Assembly: GCA_030737835.1 (NCBI GenBank)
Contig: CM060856.1
Span: 9,217,670 to 9,281,669 of the forward strand
Direction of reading: 5' to 3'
DNA length: 64,000 bases
Source: Acorus gramineus
Lineage: Eukaryota > Streptophyta > Magnoliopsida > Acorales > Acoraceae
A program made the position numbers and the translations under genes. Positions 45,762 to 60,700 of the stretch are shown here, in pieces. Positions within the stretch are counted from its first letter, which is position 1. Every line of letters starts with the position of its first letter. The notes under the pieces were generated by a model that had not been told where the DNA came from, ran no database searches, and saw only the letters and a program-made list of their open reading frames with translations.

Positions 45762-48700
45762 TCAAATTTGTACATTGGCCTTGTTTCCAGCAAGGATGAG
45801 TGAGATCTCCAAACCCCGGCTGAACGCTTGGTTAAAGAGGAGGCGAGATTGGAACGTAGACACAAAAGGGAACCATGAAAGAATCGCAATAGGGGTGAAG
45901 ATGAGCATGCCCATCCCCGCATCGTACATACGCGCAATCTCTCGCACCGAGTCCCATAGCCCTAAGGTTTTCACCAATCGTTTCCATGTGATGGACAGCT
46001 GCAAAGGAATGTAAACTGATTATAATAAAAACTTAAAAAATGAAAACAACAGTTATATTGTTTTCTAGCATGACTAATGAAACTTACACATAGAATGGCC
46101 CAGCCAGTGGCGATGAATGCAAGTGCACTAGCAAACAAGTCTGGGATCGATAGGTCCGTCAAGGCCACGAAGAGGACCAGGGCTGCAATGAGAGCTATAG
46201 AAGTGACTCCCTGTATAAAGCGCATGGCTAGCTGGTAGTTGGCCGTCTTCTTTGGACTAAATGTAAAGACCTAATGTGCCATCAAACACAGACATATTAA
46301 TACAAGTTAATGGGGGTGGCACAAAGCAATATTTGGAAAACAAGTTGCATTCAATGCATAAGTTGTGAGAAGAAAAATAATGTGCAAACCTTGAATAAAA
46401 AGACGAAGGCCACCAACACACCCCATGAAATTCCATAAATCTGGGAATGAGAGAGGTTTTAATCAGTTTCTGCAAAACTTATCGTAAAATTCTTAACCAC
46501 CATGTAGTTAGTAATAACATATTATTACATTGCCAGAAAGTGATGGGAAATGAGGAACAGAGAAGATTTGAGAGAGGTGTTTCTCACAAAACCATTTACT
46601 AAAATCTTTCATAATTAACAGAGGTGTAAAATCATGTTCCCACTACTTGCATCTGAAACCATGTCCACAGACATCCAAATAACAAAGATTACCGCGTCAT
46701 TGATGATGTGATTCAAATTCATAAATTCCTAGCACTAATTAAAAAAATGTATCTACATCAATTATTAAACATAAATCAATAAAAAAAATTCTTGATTGTA
46801 AAATTTTATCACAGATGAGTCAGACAAGATTTGTACCGCCAGCGAAGTATGTTTTCCTGTGAGATGGAGTTTGTACACGATACCATACTGGAACATAAAA
46901 AATCTTAGACTCAGGATTGTTTCCAAGATACGCCCTCTCAGTGTTTGAATATGCACCTGCATAGTTCAGAAAACCAATGAAAAATGCAAATGAAAATCTA
47001 ATTAAATGTAGAATCAGCACAAAAGCATTGAATGGGTATTATTCAAGGAAATAACATGTCTGCAAATTGAAAGTTATCATTATCAATGTTGACCATAAAA
47101 GATGATCATTCAAGAATACAAGTATAGCCCGCTAATACAAGGCTTATATATTGCTTGAAATCTCTTTCAGGTCGACACTACACCACAAAAAATCAAAATA
47201 TTCTGTGACAAATTTAATGATGGTTAATGCTCGTCATTCATTAAGGTTTAGATTGAGGGCCACTAAGCTTGTGAAGACAAACACCAAAGATGCTAAATTT
47301 CAACTATATATACATGCAGTGACAGACAGTCCAATGTAACATAAATGGAAACCCCACAAGTCATAAGTTATCTCTGTTATAGAAACAATATATGGAAGTG
47401 CTAGTAATTCCCCTACATAGTGATATTGTGAGAAAAGATAGTCACAGATCCATGCATTAATCTACCCTCACCCTACCAAGCACTTAATTATTGTTGGAAC
47501 TAACACAAAATTCATGTACAGTGTATCGTCTTCCACCTCAAATGCTCTCCCTGACTCCTAAAAATACTAAAGATATGACAGAGGAAATGCAAAATGACAC
47601 GAACAGACAATGGCTATATTTGACAACTCAGTTTGGGGCCCATAGAAGCCCATGTTTCAAGACCAGCGCATGTCATCAAAATTTAACTTCAAACATCGTT
47701 GTTTCCAAACAAAAACCTTTTCTTGTGAGAAATTTAATTAATGGTTAGGTTCACTTGTAGATCATAATTATGCTACAACCATAATTGATTACAATAATTT
47801 GACTAACAGGCCAGCAGTTTCCTATGGCTGAAAAAAATAAGAAATAAATAAAACAGATAAAAACATCTGTGTCAAAGGTGATGCATAGAAATAAATAATT
47901 CAATGCTTTACCTGCTCCTCGTCCCACCATGATTCCCAACTATTTTCCCCTTTCACCCCGACACCACCTTTGTAGAGAAGCCAACTTGTCCAGTCATCGA
48001 AGTCCTCTACAGTTCTGTTTACAGATAAGTGAAGCCATTTCAGTCATCAAAAAAAAGAAAAAAAGAAAAAAGGCCCTTCAATTATAAAGAGCATAAGAAT
48101 AGTTATATTGTTTCTTCTTGTCTTGTTCAAGAATTTATATTTCTTGTTTCAGAAAGTTTCTATATACCAAATCCAAGTCTAAGTAGAAGTCCATAAAGAC
48201 CCTATGATACATGCACAAATTAACAAAAACTTACTTCTGCCACTCAAAGCCCGAGGGATTAAATATATAGGGAGCAAAGAGCCAAGATAAAACAAGGAAC
48301 CAACTGCTGATGGTAACTAGAACATAAGCCATTGCACCTCCCTTTGCGTAACCATACGCAAGGTAAACAATAAGAAGAAGTGCTACTTCAAGCCTGTACA
48401 AAGAAATATAAAGCAGGGTTAGTAAAGCATTGCCTCGAGTATAAATCAGAGCTAGAATAAACTAGCATTTGCCACAAGTATAAATCAGAAATAGAAGAGA
48501 CTACTCACGCCTTGACAAAATGACTCCTCGAGAATATTCTATAATTTTCGGCGAACTTGATATGGCGGACAACAAAACCTCTACCAGTTGCCTTGTACTG
48601 TGTTTCAATTTAAAGAAGTAAGCCTGAGAATAATCATGTGCTATTGAAAAGGTACAAGGTTAAGAACATACTTTTGCGCCACCATGAAGAATTGTCCGGC

Positions 48701-51700
48701 CGAAATAATGTGTTCTAGTTCCCAGGGAAAATGTAAAGAAAACAGAGCATAACTGGAGCTGCATCGTAACAAAACTAACAACAGCCTGCATATAAATTTA
48801 TGGCTTAAATTTTGTTCGTTGATTCAAGGCCAAGAAAAACGAGAAAAAAAAAAAGAGTAGGAAGTATAACAGAAACAGCACATTGTAATATCATTTCATA
48901 AGACAGCTTAAATCTAGAATGATCCATCATTAAGAAAATATATATGTCGTCAGTTCCAAGAGTGAGATGGACAGACCTTTAATAATCCCAACTCCAATAT
49001 GAATCCCATTATCATTGGTACTGCTGTAAAAACACCAATCTGGACCAGAAACTGAGCATTTAGAGCAGCATCCAGAGCAGTGTTACCAGATATTTCTGCT
49101 TGATTTTCAATAGATTCATCAAGTCCAGAAAGAGCCTACGAATTGATAATCACAAAATATTAAATTAAGGAAAAGAACATAGAATATGTGAAACGGTAGC
49201 AGGCTAACACATATCTCAGGAAATATAACTTCTAAAATTAGGATAAATTTAATTTGGGAACATAAATTAATTGATTCTGCTAATACATACAATAGATCGG
49301 AGAAGATGCAAAAGTAAAGAGCATGACTTACCAAATATGCCCTTCCATATAAAAAGATGTAAATGGTAAGAACTGTCATCTGCATAAATAATTTAATATT
49401 AAAACATTACATGCATATGATTCAAGCGTACTGAAAGCCTGTAGATGATTTTAAAAAAGAGCATACTGCATACCATTGTGCACACATAAAATCCAACTGT
49501 CGTGGTAAAGAAAGATAACATCCTAAAAAAGTCAAAAAGTTGTCCAAGACGATATATATCCCTGCTCAAGACTTGCTCTCCATTCCCTCCAGCCACTTTA
49601 CCTTCAAATAGTGCAATTTGATTCAGACCAACATCTCTTCCTTTCCCCACCTGTGCAAAAGAATGATATAAAGAGACCACCTTTTATCTAAAATAAAAAA
49701 ATTCATGCAACATTGATTTAGGAAAGGTCATGATGGATTTACCTGTATATATTCATGGTGTGTGATGTTTCCCTGCCGTAATGTGGAATTAAATCCTGCA
49801 GCGTTATTTAAACCATGTAGGACCTGATTAAATTAAATATTTTACTAGATATAGTTCTTTTAAAAAACTCAGACTGTAGAACATTGATGTACATGATTGA
49901 GCAATTTTTTTTTCACTATCCCTCAAAGAAGGTGAAGGCAATGGTAAAACAATATAACTGGAGTACAAAATGTAAAATGTGTGCGACAATCTATTATCTA
50001 AATGTGTAAACCTCTCATTTAATGAAAAAAAGATAGAAAATCTCCATCCAAAACTCATAATGAACATTAAAGAGACCTCTGTTATAACATAAGCAGAAAC
50101 AGAAACAATAAGCCTTACCCCATCAAAACAGTATAAGCTAAAGTAAGAAGAATGGTTTATTTCATGACTGGGTGTCTGTCGGACATCAACCACTATAGAG
50201 ATAGAGTCAACTTCCAGACAGACTGGCTGATGAGCAATAGAATGGGTCTGCCATGACAAATCTTTGGCTCAGACCAATTGGAATGTAAGAAAACAAAATT
50301 CTAGTAATATGGCTACACAGTTAATGCTCATGCAACTGAGGAGTGATTTTCAACACTACTAGGCTTGGAAAGCGCCTAGACAAGGAGATAACAAGACACA
50401 TTTCATATGGTGTCCATGTTCATATGTGAGGCAGCCAAAAAAAAAAAAATCTTAGAAAAAAAAACATATCTATAGTTTTTTTTTTAATATGCTAAGATGG
50501 TCAATCGTTAGATTGGGAGGTGACAAATCAGTTTAAACCATCATTGAGGAGGACTTTCTATTCTTTTGCTCATCTCCATATGTTCGGGGGATTCTTCATT
50601 AGCCTATATTGTTTTCCAAAAAATAAAGAAAGAAGGAAGAACAGCTAAGATTCCAAGTATACCTGCATAAATATCTTCACTAATGTTGATGACACGGGAT
50701 GCCTTGCTTATGCCCCCTCGCGTTATATGAAATATTCTATCAAACACATCTGGATGCCCATAATGCATGCGGACCCTGTAAATAAAATGACAAGTATTGT
50801 TGTCTGTGGAAATATATTATAAGTCAAAACAAAAACTAATCCTAAGAATGCGAGCATCAAGCTCAGAAATTCAAGTAATTTCAATAAACATACTCCATAA
50901 AATTGTATTCTTTTAATGTCAATATCAGCCAGCTTCACCCCTTGAATAATTTTTCATGTACAATAAAAGTGTATTCAAAATGATATTGAAATTAGAATTT
51001 AGCGAGGCTTGGACCCATAGCTCAGTGGTTGACTTGCAACCTTGAGGTCATGGGTTGAGTCTGAACGTTTACCTAATAAAAATAAAGCAATCAGAAGTTT
51101 GTAGAAAATCAGGTTCTAGGCAGTCAATTCAATTATGACCAACACAACTTTAGATTATCAAAGACAGAATTCCATGATCCTTGGTATGAATGTGGGCATG
51201 CAGATGACCAACTTGCCACAGGTACACCAGAACTCCGACACAAGATGGCATTCACCTTTTTAATTACGTTATAGATCAGAAATCTCACTCCCTCATTGTT
51301 CCATATATGATGCACACATACAGGGGGGGAGCATGGATTTGGCTAGAGGTTCATGAAAAATCAGCCTAAATCCGCCACAACTTAGATTTAGAGCAAACCA
51401 AGAAATCATATGTTGAAATAGAATAAGTCTTAAAATATGCACACCTAGACGTATACAAGGCCTTTTGAGTCCATGGCATAAGACAATATAGACATCTGTT
51501 TTTAAGTTTCTATGTCCTAGCTCAGAATAAAGTTCAGCCTTCTTTTTAAATGATGCTGGAAACCACAATGGGAAGATATTCAACAAAACAATTACTAATT
51601 ACTGCAAGTCTAATGAGAAAAAAAAATTGCTAAAAATATTTTAGTAAACAAGGAAAGAGCAGTATCACTAACTTGAGGGGAAATGCCAAGACACGCTGGC

Positions 51701-54700
51701 CCAAGGTGACAAAACTGGTTTCTTGGTTGGACATAAACATGGCCAAGGATGATACACTGTAAATAAATTCATCAATGACCTTATCGCCATCGAATAAATA
51801 AATAAATCAAGCATTAAATCTGACAATGAAGACATGACAACCTTCCAGTAAAGACATGTTCTCTCACACCAAGGATAGTTGGAGGACGTAGACCATGATT
51901 TCCACAAAACTCCTCAAGAAGATTTCTCATTTTCATAGCTTCCTCAAGATAGTTGTCCTGCATAAAATGTTCAAAATTGATAAGCAGATCAGAGTGTCAT
52001 TCTAAAGATACCAAAGATTTCAAATATTCCAAATTGATAACAAATTCAACAGAAGGAAATGATGCCCCCGGTTATCCAGCCGTACTCCACACAACCTTCC
52101 TTTCCCACATGGAACTCAATTCCCTCATCATATACCACTGGTAGCTGCAGAACTCCTTCCCAAAAAGCTGATAAGTTATAAGCGACAAACCACTAAAAGC
52201 CTCTGAAACCTAGCGGTGTTTCCTTTGGCACACACTGCATCTAGTTCCATCACCATATTCCACAACCATCATTTTCCACCCACATCCAAAGACCATGGCA
52301 CCTCCTTTAGTTGCCTTTGCACATGTAACTTCAATATTGCCAAATATACTTTCCTTCTCGCTTCCGCAGGCCCCATTACAGAAATTCTCATGATGGATTC
52401 TATATACTCTGTTATTAATTTGTCAGTTGCCAACACAAGGATATTGTGATGTTTCATTTAGACCAAGAAAAATCAGAACATATCAAAAACAGGATATTTA
52501 ATAATTTTTTGATTCAGGTCATCGTATCTGTAAAGATATAAATTAAAGCAGCCTTCCATTTACTTAGGTGTGACTTTTATGTTTGGAATTAAGGCTGAGC
52601 GAGCATAGGATTTTGTCAAGAAAAAGGTCATTTGTAGAAATCCTTTTCTCTTGCAAAATCGACATGCAATTCAGTTAGGGGCCTCTGTAAAACAGAGAAA
52701 TTCAATTTCAGTAAGACAATGAGAAGAAACAAGAGAACATTTAAGGGAAATACAGAAAGGCTAGGCCAGAGATCCTCTGCAAAGGCTAGGCAAGAGATTA
52801 TCTGCATAGATGAGGACATTGTATGGAATCCTACCACAAGAAGACATCATCGAAATTCAGAAGTTTCAGACTTCATTGTTTCAACCACTTCAGTCCGTTA
52901 AGGTACAAAGGAAAACAGATACATAGGGTGCAGGTGCTTCGGTGGCAAAAGCTGAAGGAAAGTATCTCAGTCAAGAGATTTATAAATGGATGAGAAAAGA
53001 GTGTCCCTTGATCAGCTACAACACGGAAATGTAAGGAACTTGTGGGATTAAGTCAAAGTGCATGGTTTTGTGTAGGTGGCCTATAATGAGAGGCCATTGA
53101 CCATTGCCTATAGATCTAAATGGGTCATAGAGTAATCAATTATACGCCCATTATGCATACCATCGCAACAAAACAGTCGAGCTCCTTTTCCACAGATGTC
53201 CCTTATCCAAGAAAATGTGGTGAAATTTTTTCTTCTTTTCGAAAAGAGGTAGAACCATGCAACCGATACTTTCATTAAAGAGAAGTATGATTACATGTTT
53301 GAATTGGGGATGAGAAGATTAGATTAAAAAAAGAGGAAAAAAACAAACACGGGAAGCCTCCCATCGGTGGGGGCGAATAAAAATGTTGTAAAAATTGGGG
53401 GAGGCAATGGAGCTGAATTATCATTTCAGTAGCATGGGGCAAATCTGGGAAATGGAGAAGAATTCACAACGCGAAGGGGACGGGCTTAAAGGCTAAGGTT
53501 TCCCGAAATCTTAATTCCATCCGGGTGACAGGTGTTGGGTGATTTGCCTGTGTAGGAAGGGGACAATTTTCAGGAATATTACCCCCTATTTTGAAAATAT
53601 GTGGGATAATGTTGTCAGATTTATACGGAACTAATAATTTACTGTGCTGGGGCTAAGAGGACAAATTGATGATGGGGGAGTAAACAAGGGAGAATCCTTC
53701 TGCTTATAATAGTAGATTGCTCAACAGAAAGAAGAAGGCACTTTGCTAACTGTCAAAAACTATGATACCTTCCTTTTACCTAAATTGATTAAAAAAAATT
53801 GTTCATTAATGCTAGCAAACCAGAATTATCGATGCTCCAACAGTAATTAAAGCATGAGGAGTACAAACAGAAATAATATTGACAAAAAAGTTAAATAACG
53901 ACATACACCTGATTCATGTCAATAGTTTGGATAGCATCTCCACGTGTGAAGATGATAGCATGATTTTGATTTTCAGGCTTTCCTTCTCCAAGCTTCGGAT
54001 CTCCTGGGAGTTTGATGGAATAAACTTCCTACAAGAAATATATTTACTTATACTTGGAGATATGAACAAAAAACACTAATATATGATATGAACGATATAT
54101 GGAAATATTCTGCAGGATTCTTACACAGAAAGAATATAATGATCAAGTGGTGAGCTCAACCAAACTTTTTGCACAAGAAGACTAATAGAAGATCTAATTA
54201 TCTTTTTATCACTCAATAATTCGGTAATACAGCTTACCGACTTTGCTTTGTGACCTAAAAAAAGGGAATATCAAAAGTTTTTTATTCTCCAAAGTGGAGG
54301 GGGAAAAGCAAAAAAAATGATCCATCATTATTTACAAATTTCCTTTTGATAGCATAAAAAAATTAGATGAACAAAATAATGCCATATGCCATAGCAAAGA
54401 AACTTAAGTTGGCATGGCATTGACCCTCACAGAAATATCTATATGGTAAAATTCTCCCAATTGGTACTGATTGGTTTCAATGGTGTCAACAAACTCAATT
54501 TTATTAAGGTACTTTACTATGTTACATTGGTGGCAAGTTAATGTGTCTCTTGTGGTTCTACAGACTAAAAACATAGTTTCAAGTAGATTAAACAAACTCT
54601 TCAGTCAATAGTACCTCTATAATGAGAATTTTTTTAGACTCTGCCATCCAACAAAGGCTGTCTTTAAAAAATACAAATTTTAAGGAGAGGCAATCAATGG

Positions 54701-57700
54701 ATTAATGACCCACTTTTTCAATAGGAATTTTCCCATTTACCCTCACATGCAATTGTGTTAGTCTATATATTTATGCTAATAATCTGAGGGTATATATGAA
54801 AGAAAAAGAGAAAATTTCATGTCTTCGTTTTTTTGATGGACAAATATTATTGAACTGGGAAAATTGCGAAAACAGTCAATTTTTGTGGGACAGAAGGAAT
54901 ATTCGGTTTTCGGGGGCTGGAACATTGTCGTATGTATGCTCAGCTAAAGAGTAAAGAAGTATATCAAAGCAATAACATATATAATAAATCAGTTAGGCCA
55001 TAAAAAAGATAACAAATCCATCGGATCTTCATTTTAGGTAAAATTAGCAACCTGATCCCTTCCATGAACATCAGCTTTAACAAGCTTTGAATAAAAACCC
55101 TTCTGGACTTTCCCATCTGCAGTGTCACTTTCCTCTACATGTATGAAAGCAACACGAAGTGCCTCATTTCTGATATCAGGAAAACAGAAGAATCAGCTGG
55201 CTGTTTAAAGAGATACAAAGGAACAATAGGATTATGATCAGCAGCATTAAAACTTAAATGAGCACCAACGTACGGAAGGTTTAAATAGGAAAACACTAAG
55301 ATGAGTGGTCAAGAACACCAAACAAATCCCCAAGGACCCACATTTTATCCCCAAAAAGCCGAGAGAACACCAAAAGCCAAACAAAACCAGCTTCCTTTAA
55401 AAAAGATGATTTTCAAAGGCATCCGAATTTCTCATACTTAATCAGCTAGTGGTTTTCGTTTCTTCATGCAGCACTTGATGACAAAGGGAGCTAAAACCAG
55501 CTTCCTTGAAAAAACAATGATTTTTCAAAGGCATCCAAATTTCTCATACTTAATCAGACAGTCGTTTTTGTTTCTTCATGCAGAACTTGATAGAACAAGC
55601 ATCGAAGAAAAGGAGACTATAAAGATTTTTAAGGGTATAGCCTTTCAAGGTACAAAGAAAATTTGTCAATTGAAAATGATGATCAATGGAGGTTCTAGAG
55701 AAAGAGAGATACCAGGGAATAATATAAATGTCAAGGAAGCTTCTAATTAAAAAAAGGTTGCAGGAGACAGAAAAAAGAGAACATGGACAGAACTGATTAA
55801 GAAAAGACAAAATGGAGACAACTAAATTCGTGTTAAACTTCCTTAAATAAGATATAAAACAAATATATTCACCTCCGCAACAGAAGAGCAATATCAGCTG
55901 CCTCTGGAGCTTTTTTTTGTTTCTGTTGTCCATATATTTGACAGGATACCACATATGTAAACTTTAGATCTGCTTGTGCGCGAGACTCAGGCGATTTGTC
56001 ATATCCATGTGAGCTAAAATACTCAACTCCCGAATTGCCATCCTCAACGTCTGCTTTATAATAAAACAGCTTGTAAACAAACAATATTATATAACAAAAA
56101 AAAATGCATCTAAAAAAATTTTGAATACAGAAAATACCTCCAGAAGATTTCCTCTCCAAAAAACTTTGCAATAGAAGGGCCCTTCTATAGTACATCATAC
56201 CACGCACTGCATAGAAATCAGAGATTGGCAAACGTTAAGTTAAAGAATTCTTGAGCAATATATAAAATGGACTGCATCACTTAGCTGTATTTACATGCAA
56301 TTGGAAGAGTATAAACGGGAAAGGATAAAATAACATAGAAATATCCCCATACCTGTTCGTGCTAAAGTCTGGCCCCTATAAGAAGCCCAAAACCGCAACT
56401 CCAAAAAGTCGCGAGAGCCACCTTGAATAGCATCCACAGTAGATTCACCACCGCCAGTGCGTTCCAAGAAATTTTCCCATTCATCTAGATTAAAGAAGTT
56501 CAGACTTTACAAAAATGTCCTCGTGCAGAATGGAATAATTTTTCTCATGATCTCACTAAATCCAGAGATAATCCTGAGTGCTAAATTTCAAACCATTAAA
56601 CCAAAAGTGCCTCCAATTTATATGAAATAAATACTTGTTATAATACAGACCTAATCAATTCAACACGGTCATGGTCAAACTGAGAAATCCAAACCAGTAC
56701 TCATCTTATGGGGAAACTTAAAACCAGATCTCTAGTTTTCATTTATCTACATATTCAAAGATGACAGAGAAACTTAAAGTTTCACATATACAGATTTTTC
56801 ACACTGGCCAATCAACTTTTGAAAATAAGTTTCTAAAAAGCCCTTAGATCTTATACGTGTCAATTAACCATGCTGGTTAATCACCATAGAAAGAAACACC
56901 CAAAACATCACCATAGAAAGAATCACCTAAAACGTCACCTAAGCAGTTACTTTAATTGCTGGGAAATACACACTGATGGGGATTGGGGAGTTCATATACA
57001 TTGTTGGGGAGAGTATATTAACTGCTTAGGCAACATTTTGGCGACTAACTGAACCATATGTAGAAGCATTCATTGACTTAAACAGAGAACTATCACAATG
57101 AACACGAATGTAGAACATAAAAATATGCAAAGTATATATAGTAATTCCAGTATTTCTTTTTAAGAAGGCACGCCTTTCCTTTTTAAGAAATAGATAAAGT
57201 TAAGTTCATTCATAGGTGGAAACTAGATGAATATTAACCATTAAGTATGAAATATGTGCTTTCCAACAAACCACAATGTTCTGAGGGCCATAGGTTAATA
57301 TAACCATTACCTGGAAAAATCTTTTGAAGATAAAAAAGAGTTGATATTCCATCCTCATTTTCAACTCGTAGTTCAGATAAGCTATAGAGTACAGTCTCGC
57401 TGTAGTAGGGTGTAAAGACACTGTTCTCCAAATGGAAATAGACAACATTACAAAGAATCCTACAAGTCCAAAGAAAAAACACAAAATATACACTAAAAAT
57501 ACCTGAATGGCATCATTTCAGAAACTGGCCGTGCTGGAGGCATGTTCATGAACAAAGAATTTGTAAAAAACTCTAGTCTTCTCCTTGCTTCAAGATTTTT
57601 TGGAGTATTAGCAGCTGAATCCTTAACAGTGAGAAGCAGGTGTAATCGTTTGACCTGCTCTTTCTGGAATAAAATAATAAAAGATGACAGATTACATTTT

Positions 57701-60700
57701 AGAGCCATTGGATTATATGGAAGAAGAAAAAAACAGTGGAAAAGCTACATACGATTTCTGGTTCTTTTGGCCATTCTATCCTTGAGAAGAGGCGTCTTTC
57801 ATATCTTGCCCTTGCCAAAATGTGCCATGTATCAAATTGCTCCCTATGAATCAAAATTACAAGTTTGGAACATTAATGGATGAAGAACATCAAACCAATA
57901 TAAATTATTATTATTAATATTTCTACAGTTACCTTAAATTTTGTGATAGCAGTTCATGAGTAACAACATCATACAGGTCAAACATAGCTTTAGACACACC
58001 ACCTGCAAGTTCACGTGTTTCATCCCGGACCTGGAAATAAAAACTTCTCAGCCATGTTATGAAGCAGAGAACATAACTACATGTATCTGTATGTGTGACA
58101 GAAAGCACTTGTATCAAGAACATAATGCCTTGCTCAAAAGTGGAAACGATTACTCCATGGTCAGTACAGGAATGGACATTCAAAATGCAGCTAACCCTCA
58201 GGCATTACCATACTAAGTATTAAAATAATAATAATAATAATAATAATTATTGGGACCAACAACACTGCAATGAAATTTAAATAGCAATCACTAGCTATTT
58301 ATTTGGCTTCCCCAGGATCATAAAGTAAACGTTTATGGTTTTTCTACCAGCAACTTGTATCTATGATCATAGAAGCCCTTTTTCTGCTACTGGCCTCTCA
58401 GGAAAACAGGAGGTCAATATCATGCTAAGCTTGGTCGTCGATGGAAAGCCAAAACCCAAATGACAATATAAGGCTTGTTGGAATGGAATGATATGGTATG
58501 GTAACTAGATATTTAACAGCACTCGGGCATCAGACTTTGAGAAAAATTATCAGCATCACCTTCTATGCAAATTGAAAATTTTCACACAGAAGTGCTAAAC
58601 AAATTACTTAAGACTACTGTATTGGTAGAAATATCAAATATCACATCCCAAAATATGATATCCATCTAACCGCTTAACTTTAAAAATACAACACAATTTC
58701 CAACAATTTTGTAAATAAAAATGCATTCAGATAAACAGAGAAACATCTTTTATCAGTCAGAGAGCTCATATTTGGGCATTTGGCTACCATAACATCATCA
58801 GAAGGCACAATAGAAGAATTTAAGCCATTCATGAAAACTGACAAAGGTTATTTGGGGCAATAAATTCATCTTTTACCTACTTTGAACTGATTGCAGTCTG
58901 AAGATTAATTTCTTCAAGAGCTCACTCTTGGGCATCACCTTGGATGCCATAGAGCTGAATCGATTAGTCACTGCCCTGGGGTGTAAAATCGAGCAGAATC
59001 CTATTTAGTTTTCTATGAAGTATCTGGGTAATCCACACATCTAGGAGGTTTTACAAATCAGGGCTGGCAGCCTCTAATTCAAAGGTACGAGATAAGGCTG
59101 GACGACTGGAAAAGCAAACCCTAAGCCTAGGGGGTAAGGCGGTAAGATGATTCTTCTCCAAGCAATGCTCACCAATTTCCCCCCTCTTCTTTCTCTTTTC
59201 AGAATTTCTAAAGGGGTTCTCCAGAAGATAGATCAAATCAGAAGGAGACCTTTATAATGGGGCTCAAACAAATGAGAAGAGGGTATATTTGGAAAATTGG
59301 GAGAGCATCAGCTACAGAAAAAATTGGGAAATGGATATTTTAATTTTGGAGAACATCAAAGATTCTCTTCTTTGTATATAGCAGTGGAGGAGACTCATCT
59401 ATGCCTATCTTGTGGTGTCAACTTGTCAATGAAAGGTATTATAGAAACTCTGCAGCTATTGTTTTGACTCCTTCCGCAGTTTACAAAGATTCTAAAGTCA
59501 GGAAAGAAGTGATTGACTTGTCTGATACCTTCAGTCCATCTATTATATGAGTCAAGGGAGACGGAGCAAAAGTGAGTTTCTGGAGGGATTCATGGATCAA
59601 TGAGGATCATCTCATGATTAAGTGCCCCTTGATCTTTGCTGTTGCTGCAATAAAGTGATCGCATACAGAAATCCTGAGAATGGACAATCAATGATGGTTA
59701 CAGGAATCCTATCCTAAGAAGGCAATTAAGGGAAGAGGAGTCTCTGAATTCCTACAATTGTTACATCTCCTATCCCAAGTAATGGAAATTAATTATAGAA
59801 TGTTTAAATTTAAGGTTTTCTCAAGCCAAAACTTGGGGCACAGTGAAAAAAATGAACAGATCATGCATTTGTTAAACAAAATCCATCAAGACCAATACTT
59901 GTTACAAGGTCAAATTTCATATCTAAAATTTAGATAGGATTGAAACTTAATTTAACAACTGTAAAAGTATGCAACATAATACATATAAATGAGACTTACA
60001 AGAAGGCCAGTCAAAGCAGTAAATCTCGATAGGACTAGCTGCAGCTTTTTAAGATTTAAAGAAACAACGAGAGAACCCAATGTGATGCTATTATTGATCT
60101 CCCGGAATAATCTCTCAACCCTGAATTAATTTGTATATAAGTAAAGCAGTATAAAATGGAGGGTTCTTATTTCAACAGATAGGAGAAGCATCCTATAAGC
60201 TTTTATCAGAAGAAATGGAGTTGACCATTGGAAACTCATACCAAAGTCGCCCTTCGTCATCAACCAAAGAGTGCAAAATTTTTTCTGCACTGTAGTAGCA
60301 TTCCTCAACAGCATATGCCATATACTCATCCTTTGATATTCTGTTCCACAGATCTAGTTGTGTATCTTTGCAGTCCAAAGCTAAATCAATTGCCAACAAG
60401 ATCTACAAAGGTCAACAAAAAAATTAATCTCAAGGGAACATGACAACAAGTAATGAACTAATGATTCAGGATTTTTTAACTGTAAGGTAAGATATGTAGC
60501 AAGGTCTACCTTACTAATTATAAGAAATAGAGGCCACTGGACAAATCTCAAGCTCCCAGAATTGCTCGGAATACAAAGCAGGTCCATCTCCCTGAGATTA
60601 GTAAATATCAAATAACTTGGATCACAGAAAAAAAAAGACAAAAAACATTTGATAACATAGAGTTTATGAGATATTCAGATAAAAAAATTACCGATTACTA

